From Phaseolus vulgaris (Eukaryota; Streptophyta; Magnoliopsida; Fabales; Fabaceae), in NCBI RefSeq assembly GCF_000499845.2, contig NC_023759.2, positions 23,899,067 to 23,963,066 on the forward strand: a stretch of 64,000 nt of DNA. Reading direction: 5' to 3'. A model generated the notes under the pieces. The model saw nothing but the letters and a program-made list of their open reading frames with translations. It was not told where the DNA came from and did no database searches. Shown piece after piece: positions 54,036-64,000 of this stretch. Positions within the stretch are counted from its first letter, which is position 1. Each line of letters starts with the position of its first letter. The position numbers were made by a program, and so were the translations under genes.

Positions 54036-55075
54036 TGTTGATGAGAATGAAAAAGATGTTGTTAATAGGAACAATGGACAAGGGCCAAATCATTTAAAGT
54101 TCTTCTTATTAGTCTTTTCAAAGGATGAGGCCCAAGCCCAAAGCCCAAGCCCAAGAAGGCTAAAGCCCAAGAAGCCCAAGGCCAAGCATTAAATAAAAGA
54201 GCATCATTTGAATTACTCTTGTATAGTTGTAGGAGGTGTGGATACTAAATAAAGGAGTATGAATATGTAAAATAAAGTCACATTGTCCATGTGACTTAGG
54301 AGAGTAGGTGTAGGTGTAGTGTTTAGGAGGTGTCATAGTAGAAAAAGGTCACACCTCCCATGGGACTTGTTTTTGGTGGGAATTTCAAATGAGTTTCATT
54401 TGAATTTTCCCACCTATTTTTCAGCACCCTCACACTATAAATAGAGGTGTGGGCTCTTGTAAAATTCAGAATTGGATATTGGATATAGAGAAACTCTACT
54501 CAAATTGAGAGAGAATTGTGAGTTTTGGTTTCTCCTTCTTCCATAGCCTTATCTTGTGTGCCATTGGAGAGCTTCAAGTGGCGGCTTCCTTTCACTTATC
54601 TTGGAACAAGGACTCCAAGTGGCGTGATGCAGTTCCAAATTCTCATTCCAGCCGAGCTTCATTCCATAAGTGTCATTCCTTTCATCTTCTTTTGCAATTT
54701 CATTCAGTAGTTTATCATCTCTTTAGTGTTCTTCTCCTTTCCACCGATTGTTCTTGTGTTCCTTGTGCTGTTCTTCATTTTTTGTTCGGTACCTTTTGTT
54801 ATTGTTTCATTTGCGTTTAGTAATCTTGTTCCATGGATGTTTACAAGGAGATAGCACTCTTATTGAGTTTGGATCATCATTTTGGAAGGCTATGTCTCCA
54901 TTGATGACTCCTTAAGCTTCCTTGACTCCATTTCTGTTCTCAGCTTGTTGTTTTGTTGATGTATTTTCGTTTTCATTGTTTAAGCACTCTTTGATCCTTG
55001 AATTGTTGTTTTCATTCTCATATAATGTTGTGTTCAAGAGTTTAAAAGTGTCTATGTTCAATCCAACTCATATCA
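54036..55075 (+). mobile_element. 5' LTR of element 6 (non-autonomous gypsy-like)
   Basis: Starts TGTTGATGAGAATG, ends about ...CTCATATCA. TATAAATAG lies near 54436. Includes an AAGCCCAAG-type short tandem (about 54128-54186). It is followed by TGGTATCTAGAGC at 55078, a tRNA-Met-like primer site. Structure parallels the LTR at 56024. The other LTR is not in the window. Confidence 0.6.
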
Positions 55076-56023
55076 TGTGGTATCTAGAGCTATGGTTATG
55101 TGCAAAAAAAAATTTGATTTGCTGGAGACTTTGATTCTGTTTTGTGATTAGTAATTCTGTTTTTCTGTTTTTGAGTATTTCTTCCTGTTTTAATTGTTGT
55201 TAATGCTTTGGCTTGAGTCATTTTAATTTTTGAATCCATACATGTTTTGTCTAGTCATGTTTTTTCCTATAATGTCATCAATTCCTTGTAGTCCTTTTCT
55301 TGCTATCTTTGGTTGATTGCTTTTATTTGAGTACAAATTTTGGTTTCTGTTTTTCTTGATCCTTTGGTGCATTTTATTTTTAGTTTTGAGTTCATGCTTG
55401 TGTATTAGATCTATACAAGTTCTTATACATCATTTCTATTGTGTCTTTGAAGTTTCTTTAATTTTGTTTTTCATTCCAGTATAGGTTCCTCTGTTTTTCA
55501 TAAAAACGTGTTGACCGTTTGGTTTATCACAATTTCTGTGTTTACTGGAAAATTCTGAAATTCTGGAATTAAGTATTTTGAGGTGTTACAAAAGAGTCAA
55601 AAAAAGAATTACATCAAAATTCAATATACCAAAAAAATGATAAATGAAATACGAACAGTGTGTAATTCTGCCGAAAAAAATACGGTAATCTGACAGCGAT
55701 TTTGCAAACTTTATTACAATTAATTGGCGTACTGTTTTTGAGTGATTCCAGTGCCAATTTTTAGATAACATCTTGAATTTCCAGTGGTTAAAATTTCACA
55801 TTCCAGTTCGCTTTCTACAGTTCCAGTTAAATTTTTTAAGTCACGCATAGTTTTTAACAAAAAATTCCAGTAGCATTGTTTTTGTTTTCTTCATCTATTC
55901 TAGTACTATTCTTTAGGACTCCTTTGTGTGCTATCCTTTCTTTGTGTGCCTTAATTTTCTTGCTTGTCTTTTAGTTCATATTCTTTTCTAGTTTTGTCAT
56001 ATCTTACATTCTGTTTTGGTTTA
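55076..56023 (+). other. Leader of element 6, non-coding
   Basis: T-rich, no ORF. Homologous to the reverse complement of part of 50840-51790 (element 5 leader). Interrupted at 56024 by the LTR of element 7. Confidence 0.6.
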
Positions 56024-56677
56024 TGATGGAAGAGGCCCAAGCCCATAATAGAAAAAACCCAAGCCCAAGCCCAAATACAAGTTCAAGCTTCAGCTCACGC
56101 CCAACAAATAGAAGATATGGGCCAAACTAAGCATCATTGGATGTCTTTCTTTTGTAATTACTTTTAAGTATTTTTAGTAGAACATAAAGGGAGGTGTAGA
56201 TATAAATATAAGAGGTGCAAATGTAAAAAGCTAAGCCACACCTTCCATGTGACATAAAAAAAAGGTGTAGGTGTAGATTTAGAAGGTGCCAAAAAAAGAA
56301 ACCAAGTCACACTTTCCTTGTGACTAGGAATTGGCTCCAAATTCAAATGCTTCTCATTTGAATTTCCCTCCACCTTCTTTTTAATTTCCAGCCCTCTAAA
56401 CACTATAAATAAGAGGGCTTGGCTCATGTATTTGCAAGATTGAATAGAGTATTGTTATGCTGTCAATTTAGTGCCATACATTACTCCTTGCCTAGCTTCT
56501 AGGTTTTAATCTTCATTTCACCACCTTCAAAGGGGCTGGCCGAACCTCCCCATTTCCACACTTTTCATGCACCTTCAAGGTCACCACACCTCTTAGGAGG
56601 ACCTTGTTCATCTCTTCCATTAAGCTTCCGCACCATCTTCCACAAACATCCAAGAAGAGCTCATAGGAAATCCATCA
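56024..56677 (+). mobile_element. 5' LTR of element 7
   Basis: 654 bp, TGATGGAAGAGG...AAATCCATCA, TATA box TATAAATAAG near 56403. Same termini as the element 5 LTR read on the minus strand. A primer site TGGTATCATGAGC starts at 56680. Bases 56678-56887 are leader homologous to element 5, cut at 56888 by CACTA-2. Confidence 0.75.
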
Positions 56678-56887
56678 TTTGGTATCATGAGCTAGGGTTC
56701 TTCAAAGATGAGTATCTCTTTGTGTCTTTTCTTTTGAGTTCTTCTTATTTCCTAGTTGTTCATCTTGTTTCCATATTGTCTTGTTGTTTTAATTTTCGTT
56801 TTTGAATTGGTGTGCTGTTTGGAATTTCCAATCGGTGCATCTTGTTCAATTGTTCTTGAAAAATCTTTGTGCAATTTTTGGTAGGAT

Positions 56888-57135
56888 CACTAGTACAAAA
56901 TTCTTCAATAACGACACCTTTCAAAGACGGTTTGGAGACAACCATCGTTAAAAACTAGGCGGTGGCAATACTGTAATTTTTTCGAAATTTTTTTGGAATT
57001 TTAACGGAACCGTCGTTAAAAGTAGCGCGGGTGAGATATAACGACGGTTCACCCCAGAACCGTCATTGAAAGTGGAGCGGAGGTGGGTTATAACGACGGT
57101 TCACCCCAGAACCGTCGTTAAAAGTCTGTTTCAAA
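56888..57135 (+). repeat. CACTA-2 terminal and subterminal repeats
   Basis: After CACTAGTACAAAA come repeated words AACGACGGTT and AACCGTCGTT in both orientations, with ATAACGACGGTTCACCCC at about 57038 and again at 57090. These are likely transposase binding sites. Confidence 0.8.
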
Positions 57136-57149
57136 TTTTTGGGAAAATT

Positions 57150-57710
57150 GAAAATTGCCACGCTCCCACTTTCAGAAAATTACTTCCTTCTTTCTCACTT
57201 CCGTTCAAGCAGCTCTATTCCCACGCCAACTGCGACCCAACCGTTGACCGTGACCCCACCGTCGACCGCGCCCCCACCGCGCCGTGCCCCTGTCGCGCCC
57301 CCAGCGGGCCGTGCCCTCTGCCGTGCCAGATATCCACGTGCGAACCCTAAACCGCGCCGCGACCGGGTCTCTGCCGCGAAACCTGCACCGCGCCGCCCCC
57401 ACGCCGATTACGAACTCCGCACCGCGCCCGCACCGCGAACCCTGCACCGCGCCCGTGCCCACGACCGCGAACCCCGCGCCGTGCCGCGAAACCTGAACCG
57501 CACCGCGCCGCCCCCACGCCGACTGCGAACTCTGCTTCGTGCTGCGAACCCCGTGCCCGCGCCAACCGCGAACCCGCGCCTCTGCCGCCGCGAATCCGCG
57601 CGTCTGCCACCGCGATCACGACTCTACTTCCGTGAACCCGCGCCTCTGCCACCGTGACCGCGCCTGCGACCGCCGTCCACGCCTACGTGACCGTCCATCC
57701 ATTTGAGGTT
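57150..57710 (+). other. GC-rich 5' region of CACTA-2
   Basis: An abrupt GC- and CpG-rich island with degenerate repeats of CCGCGAACC/CCGCGCC words inside otherwise AT-rich DNA. Long ORFs in several frames arise from composition. It is probably the untranslated leader upstream of the transposase gene. Confidence 0.6.
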
Positions 57711-57778
57711 AATGTATTCTTATTTATTATCACCTATATTTTGAAAGTATTCGTTTTGAGTTTGATATTAATTGTTTA

Positions 57779-58010
57779 TATTGAACGCATTGGTTCTGAG
57801 TCCGGAGGTGTTCGACCTTCGGCAATTTTCAGTCATTATATATTGTTTTGACATATTGAACGCATTGGTTCTGAGTCCGTAGGTGTCCGACCTTCGGCAA
57901 TTTTCAGTCATTATATATTGTTTTGACATATTGAACGCACTGGTTCTGAGTCCGGAGGTGTCCGACCTTCGGCACTTTTGTTTTATTTTTTCATGATTAC
58001 ATATTGAAAG
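57779..58010. repeat. 75-bp tandem repeat upstream of TNP2, three units
   Basis: Units start TATTGAACGCATTGG at 57779, 57854 and 57929, with a degenerate start at 58002. Each contains GGTGTCCGACCTTCGGCA. The array ends about 25 bp before the transposase ATG. Confidence 0.88.
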
Positions 58011-58035
58011 TATTGGTTCTTAGTTTAGCAGTTCT

Positions 58036-61000
58036 ATGGATTGGAGTTGGATTAATACATCACGAATAAGTGATACTTACGAAAAAGGGGTGGAAGAGTT
58101 TATACAATTCGCAGAACATAATGCCGTTAGTTATAAGAATGGAGTAAGGATAAGGTGCCCTTGTATCAATTGTTTAAATGGAAGGATATTGAGTGTTTCT
58201 GAAATTAGAGAACATCTTTTGTGTGATGGATTTTTGAAAAGTTATACAACATGGACGTGGCATGGTGAATTGTTAGACTTGCCAAGTGTGCACGGAGGTT
58301 CGGAGGAAGTTCATTTCTCAATGGATGATAGATTAGAAGACATGATTCGTGACGTGGGAGCAGAATCATTTGCTAATGTAGTTTTTGAAAATATGTCTAA
58401 TGATGCAGAGACTCCTTTGTATCCTTGTTCAACTAACTTCACACGATTATCAGCAGTGTTAAGGTTGATGAATTTGAAGGCAATGAATGGATGGACCGAC
58501 AAAAGTTTTACATAATTGCTTCAATTGCTTAAGGACATGCTTCCAGAAGGAAATACCTTGCCCAATCGAAATTATGAGGCGAAAAAAATACTTTGTCCAA
58601 TGGGTATGGAGTATAGAAAAATACATTCATGTCCTAACGATTGTATTTTATACAGAAATGAGTATGAAGATTTAAGAAGATGTCCCAGGTGTGGTTTGTC
58701 ACGCTATAAGGTTAAGGTTGGTCAGAATGATGAAATTGATGAATTGACAAAGGAAGGTCCTCCTGCTAAGGTTGTTTGGTATCTTCCGATAATTCCAAGG
58801 CTTAAGCGTTTGTTTGCAAATGCAGATGACGCTAAAAACCTTAGGTGGCATGCAGATAATAGAAAATGTGATGGATTACTTCGTCATCCTGCTGATTCTT
58901 TGCAGTGGAAGAATATTGATAAAGAATTTCCTGAATTTGGAAAAGAATCAAAAAACTTAAGACTTGGATTGGCAACTGATGGAATGAATCCCTTTGGAAA
59001 TTTAAGTAGTAATCATAGTTCATGGCCCGTTTTGTTAGTGATTTACAACTTACCTCCTGCGTTGTGTATGAAGCACAAATACATGATGTTATCTATGATG
59101 ATCTCTGGTCCAAAACAACCTGGAAATGACATAGATGTTTATCTTAATCCATTGATTGAAGATTTGAAATTATTGTGGAATGAAGGGGTTGATGTGTTTG
59201 ACGCGTTTAAAAATGAATCTTTCCGATTGCATGCGATGTTGTTTTGTACTATCAATGACTTCCCTGCATATGGGAACTTGTCAGGTTATAGTGTGAAAGG
59301 CCATAAAGCATGTCCAATATGTCAAGACAAGAGAAATCTTATGAGCAGTTGAAACATGGAAGAAAAACCGTGTATCTTGGGCATCGTAGATTTCTAAAGA
59401 AATATCATCTGTATCGTCGATTGAAAAAAGCTTTTAACGGATACCAAGAACATGACATTTGTCCCACTCCATTAAGTGGTGTTGAAATTTATGAAAAAAT
59501 AAAAAATGTTAATGTGACTTTTGGAAAAATGAAGAAGAAGCAAACGGTGAGTGAAATATGGAAGAAGAGATCAATCTTTTTTTATCTTCCGTATTGGTGT
59601 AAGTTGGATGTTAGACACTGTCTAGATGTAACGCACGTAGAGAAGAATGTGTGTGACAGTCTAATAGGAACACTTCTGAACATTAAAGGCAAAACAAAGG
59701 ATGGTGTGAATGCACGTCTGAATTTGATTGAAATGAATATACGAGAGGAATTGGCACCGAGAGAAGTTGCTAAACGTACATACTTGCTTGCAGCGTGTTA
59801 CACTTTGTCAAAGAAAGAGAAAACAAGTTTTTGTGAATGTCTTAAAGGTGTTAAGGTACCACAAGGCTACTCTTCAAATGTGAAGAGTCTTGTATCTATG
59901 AATGATTTGAAACTAATTGGCTTAAAGTCACATGATTGTCACGTTCTAATGCAACAATTATTACCAGTGGCTATTCGTGGAATCTTGCCCAAAAATGTTA
60001 GGCATACAATCACTCGACTATGTTCATTTTTCAATTCCATATGTAGTAAAGAGATTGACTCTCAGAAGTTGGATGAACTTGAAGAAGAAATAATTGTTAT
60101 CTTGTGTCAACTCGAGATGTTTTTTCCTCCATCTTTTTTTGATATTATGGTACACTTGGTTGTTCATCTTGTGAGAGAAATCAGATTGTGTGGGCCAGTT
60201 TATATGCGATGGATTATCCAGTTGAACGATACATGAAGATTTTGAAGGGATATGTGAAGAATCAATGTCGTCCAGAAGCTTCCATTATTGAAAGATACAT
60301 TTCAGAAGAATCTATTAAGTTTTGTTCCGAGTACATGTCAAAAGCCAAATGTATAGGAGTTCCTGAAAAAGGTTGGCACTCTCGTAGATTCATAAGTAAA
60401 TCTTCAAGAGGTGTACATGTCATAAGCAAATCTAGAGAAGAGGTTCTGCAAGCACACTTGTATATCTTGAATAACACTGATGAGGTGTTACCATACTTAG
60501 ATACACACAAAGACATTGTCAAATATAAAAATCCAAGACAATCAGAAAAATGGGTGTTAATTGAGCATAACAAAACTTTCATGTCATGGTTTAAGCAACA
60601 AATAATGAATGATCCATCAGCATCTGAAACATTAACATGGCTTGCAAACGGTCTCAAATTTGATGTTTTATGTTGTTCTGGCTATGAAGTAAATGGTTGT
60701 TTGTTTTACACAAAGTCTCGAGATAATAGGAGTACAGTGCAAAATAGCGGAGTCACCTTGGAGGCAGAGTCTATGCAGTTTTCAACTGCAAAGGATCAAA
60801 ATCTTGTTGTGGGATCAATGCCTTATTATGGTGTCATAGTAGAGATTTGGGAAGTTAATTATACCAAGTTTACTGTACCTGTTTTCAAATGCAAGTGGGT
60901 TGACAATAAGACTGGTGTCAAAGTTGATGAATCAGGAATGACTTTGGTTGACTTTCGAAAGATAGGTTATCATGATGAACCATTTATAATGGCACATCAA

Positions 61001-61225
61001 GCTTCCCAAGTTTTCTATATCCAAGTTCCTACGTCTGACCACTGGTTTGTTGTGCTACATGGAAAAAAACAACATAATGACCCAGAAGATACAAACAATG
61101 ACATTTGTGAGATTGAATCACTTACAAGAACGACCATCAATAAAGAGTACGAGGATGTTGCTGATGTTGTACATGCAACTCGAAATGATCATGATGAAGG
61201 AATATATATTTGTATGTACATGTGA
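58036..61225 (+). pseudogene. CACTA TNP2-type transposase, three lesions
   Basis: ATG 58036 (MDWSWINTSR) opens the transposase-associated domain (CPCINCLNG, TWTWHGE). Then comes the TNP2 domain: CPMGMEYRKIHSCPNDC, CPRCGLSRYK, LATDGMNPFGNLSSNHSSWP, SGPKQPGNDIDVYL, CTINDFPAYGNLSGYSVKGH, HGRKTVYLGHRRFL. The aspartates in TDGMNPF and INDFPAY lie in the segments considered catalytic. DUF4218 (MFFPPSFFDIMVHLVVHL, CRPEASIIERYISEE) and DUF4216 (VEIWEVNYTKF, FKCKWVDN) follow, ending at 61225. Lesions: TAA at 58513-58515, a frame shift near 59330 inside the CPIC region, and one near 60213 after VYMRW. An active copy would cut and paste the element at its CACTA ends. Confidence 0.93.
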
Positions 61226-61308
61226 TTCATGTTTAGTTTTACAATATATTTCATTTTCATTATATTTCATATTCTTGATGCTTATTATATTTTTTTGATA
61301 ACAGGAAC

Positions 61309-64000
61309 ATGGCAAATGATAAAGTTTCCCATTCAAAAACTGGTAGAGGACCTACAAGATTGAAGAATATGTTTAAGAAGATAACTAAAGATGAAAAAAT
61401 ACCTTTGTCTATTGATATCCACACTGGTGTGCCCACTGGTCAACATGCAAAGAAATATAGGAGTTATCTCGGAGTACTATCTCGTGAAAGGATCTCTATC
61501 TTAACTCAGTCATGGGATCACGTGACTGACCACGAGAAAAACATGATTTGGCAAGATATTCTGGTATGTAACTGTTTTTACTTTGCTCAATCTAAAGTTC
61601 TTTTATACTTTGTTTTTGTTTATGAACTAATTATTTCAAACAATGTAGACGCATTACAACATCCCGAATGTGGAAACCTTGAAAGCGAAGGTTCTTTCAG
61701 ATGTGGGTGTCAAGTTTCGTCAGTTCAAATCAAAATTGACAACTGATTATATATATGGGAAAAGGAAAGAAGAAAATCCTTGTGCAAAATATGCATCCAT
61801 TGATGAAGAAACTTGGCAGCAGTTTGTCCATATTCGACAAACTGAAAAATGGCAGGTTAGTATCACTTTTATATTTGAATATAGTTTATATATATTAACG
61901 TATTACTAAATTTTGAGTGTTATGATAGGAGGTTCGGAACAAAGCAAAAGCCAATCAGGCCCATAATGATACCCCACACTTATTGTCTCGTGGTGGTTAT
62001 AAGTTGCTAGAGCAGAAGATGCTTGAAGAAAAGATTAAAGCACGTTCTACTTCCATTGAGGAAATGAATAGTGTAGATTCTTTAAGACCTCCATCCCCAC
62101 CACTCCGACATGAGATGTGGAAGGGTGCCCGTATAAACACATTAGGGACATGGAGTTCTAAGTCTACAGAACAAACAGTTGAACGCATTGTAAGTTTGAC
62201 AATTTCTTTTCAATGTGTTATTTTAAATTCTATGTGTTATTTTAAATTCAATGTGTTAAAGTTTGTCAATTTCTTTTCATTTGTTTTAGGATTCTCTTAA
62301 TGAGCAATCAACACAGGGGACTTTTAAACCATGTGGTCGCAATGATATTCTTAATGTTGCTCTCGGACGACCTGAACACCCTGGACGTATTCGTGTAGCT
62401 GGATATGGGGTTGGGATTCGGTCATACTTTGGACCTCCATCACATAGCAAAGAACAATTGTCCAATGAACCTAGCCAAGAGTATTTACTACAACTACGTG
62501 AGCAGTTAAAGGCTGAGGTAACTCAAGAGCTTAAAGAAAGCTTCATGGAGGAGTTTAGTGCACGAATGGAAATGGAGTTAAAAAAGCGGTGGGAGGGTTT
62601 AGGACACTCACAACAACCACCTACTATGGTAGAAGATGAACCACCTCCACCTCCTATTAAGAAAGTCAGCACTAAAGGGAGTTGTTCGGCAGTTGATCTA
62701 TCAGGGGATGACTTTGGCTCAACTAGCCAATGCGAATTATATGTTGAGTGTAATTCTTTGACCCGATTCGTTGCCTTGGGTAAGTGTTATGAAGGGGTCA
62801 CAATGTTACACAATGTGCCTCTTCCTTCTAATTTCATGAAGGTCACGGTGGAGAAGGTCCTTTATGGTGATCTTGCAGTTCCTGTGCCGACATCAGAGGT
62901 GACAATTGTGGCAGAGGCATTACATACTTTCGTTGCCTGGCCTAGACATCTCGTCAGACCTATAGACTCTATGGTATATATTTGCACTAATACTAATACA
63001 ATTATATATCAAATATATTACATTCTAACTAATTTAAGTATTTTTTTTTGTTTTGATGAGTAGCAGGAACCTAAGACAAATTTGCCTCTGGGAAAGAAGA
63101 AAATAGTCTCCATTGATGATCCTTTGGCGGCATTGGTGGAAGTTGCTACAGCTTTAGATACAACCGTCTTAGAGGTTCCATGGGATGCCAATGTTTTTGG
63201 AAGGCATAGTAATCTACCGTTGTATGTTCACATGTCTGATTTGTTGGACCTTGCATCCTGAGATCAAGAGATTAACATAACAGTTCTGCTATTATGGATG
63301 ATGTAAGTTCAAATTTTAAAATCTTTATACTTTTGATTTATTAAATATATTAGTACTAACTTATTGAAATTTAGGTATCTTTCTTGATTATGCTTTGATG
63401 AGGGGAAACACAATATATATGGGTTTTTAGACCCTCAAATCACTCAATCAATTGGAAACAAGAAGTCGAAAACACAAACATACATCACCACTGCCTTAAA
63501 GAATGGTGGAAAACACATTTATTTTGCTCCGTACATCCATGAGTAAGTTCTTATTTATTAAATAAGTTTTAATAAATTATTGAAATAAGAGAAACTAATT
63601 AACTGATTTGTTATACAGGCGTCATTGGCAATTATTGATCATATCTGTTCAAGATCATACCGCTGCATGGTTTTGCTCCTTGCATAAAAAACCTCCTGCC
63701 TATTTTAAAAACATTATAGATAGGTACGACAATTTCATTTAACATTTATTATTACTTATATATTATATAATGTTATGTATTCTAACATGAAATCTTATTA
63801 TTTTAGTGCTTACTCTGGATATAATATGTTGTGTGGGAGGAGAACTTCAAACGCACAAAAACTCACTTGGATGTACCTTAAGGTATTTAAAGTATATTTG
63901 TTCACTTAATTTAATGTGTTTCACTCATTCATTTAATACATTTATTTTAACATGCAGTCCAACAGGCAACCTCAAAATTATGAGTGCGGTTATTATGTTA
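61309..64000 (+). pseudogene. CACTA second gene: Transposase_24-like region plus Ulp1-like protease, multi-exon
   Basis: ATG 61309 (MANDKVSHSKTGRGPTR). Exons that join in phase with GT-AG borders: 61309-61563, 61649-61855, 61929-62189, 62290-62973, about 63067-63302, 63375-63542, 63619-63723, 63807-63882, 63958 onward. The first exons match the plant transposase family of En/Spm second genes (RGPTRLKNM, YIYGKRKEENPCAKYA, LLSRGGYKLLE). Then come a charged coil, a DUF8039-like segment (VEKVLYGDLAVPVP) and an Ulp1-like cysteine protease with His in ERHWQ and Q...C in RQPQNYECGYYV. The position of the catalytic Asp reads WFCSL, so Cys stands in its place. In-frame TGA at 63259 and 63385 break the copy. 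Upstream gene is the transposase; role of the protease in transposition is not known. Confidence 0.85.

Larger units (their letters stand above)
56888..64000 (+). mobile_element. CACTA-2: TNP2-type CACTA transposon with Ulp1-like gene (runs off window)
   Basis: Starts CACTAGTACAAAATTC at 56888, right after leader sequence of element 7 (...TAGGAT), so the 3-bp duplication would be GAT. Subterminal inverted words, GC-rich 5' region, 75-bp repeats, a transposase pseudogene and a second multi-exon gene follow. The right end is outside the window. Gene content is that of an autonomous family, but both genes carry stops. Confidence 0.9.

Noticed and set aside
55586..55771. Minus-strand 61-codon ORF in the leader of element 6
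   Set aside because: AT-rich leader with no conservation of frame against the homologous leader of element 5.
57205..57652. Several overlapping Arg/Pro/Ala-rich ORFs on both strands
   Set aside because: They arise from GC-rich composition; no domain and no codon signal, all frames are equally open.
1..64000. tRNA, rRNA or snoRNA genes
   Set aside because: None recognised by eye; the short tRNA-like matches are retrotransposon primer binding sites.

Overview
This window is plant nuclear DNA, almost certainly from a eudicot. The overall look (TGGCGAC-rich LTRs, legume-type CACTA ends) suggests a legume near Phaseolus or Vigna, but that is an impression and not a database match. I see no intact single-copy host gene. 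The window is a deeply nested cluster of transposable elements: Ty3/gypsy retrotransposons of the Tat lineage (recognised by an extra, second RNase H domain), another group of small non-autonomous Ty3/gypsy-like elements, and two CACTA (En/Spm) DNA transposons.

Layout. 1-7349: minus-strand Tat material (pol at 4194-7349) plus two degraded antisense ORFs on the plus strand (1-1422 and 2704-3664). 7350-8131: probable LTR remnant. 8132-17627: two decayed plus-strand Tat copies fused integrase-to-gag near 13770. 17628-40909: a CACTA element (CACTA-1) inserted in the last codons of that second pol, with a perfect AAT target duplication; the interrupted pol resumes at 40910. Inside CACTA-1 are a 1.7 kb solo LTR (18141-19852, TSD CATAC) and a 16 kb Tat composite with three LTRs (20781-36783, TSD ACAAC). 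CACTA-1 also carries one exon of a thiosulfate/3-mercaptopyruvate sulfurtransferase gene (40092-40151). 40946-41720: Tat solo LTR (TSD GGACA). 42180-54035: another plus-strand Tat copy, interrupted by a 6.2 kb non-autonomous LTR element (46457-52637), which itself holds a Tat solo LTR (49396-50191, TSD CCAAG). 54036-56887: LTRs and leader regions of two related non-autonomous elements. 56888 to the window end: the 5' part of a second CACTA element (CACTA-2) with a TNP2-type transposase and a multi-exon second gene ending in an Ulp1-like cysteine protease.

How the parts relate. Tat elements encode one gag-protease-RT-RNaseH-aRNH-integrase polyprotein. Between pol and the 3' LTR they carry a separate gene on the opposite strand, with introns and a long coiled-coil tail. 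CACTA-2 carries the transposase and accessory gene expected of an autonomous family, but both are damaged here. CACTA-1 shows no transposase and would depend on another element. Most stop codons in the Tat copies can be explained as C-to-T changes, as expected for methylated, silenced repeats.

The most useful observations are the intron-bearing antisense gene and the three-LTR composite whose LTR similarities point to nested insertion followed by recombination. Next are the precise CACTA insertion into pol, the captured sulfurtransferase exon, and the compact gag-integrase-relic ORF that ends in the first three bases of its LTR.
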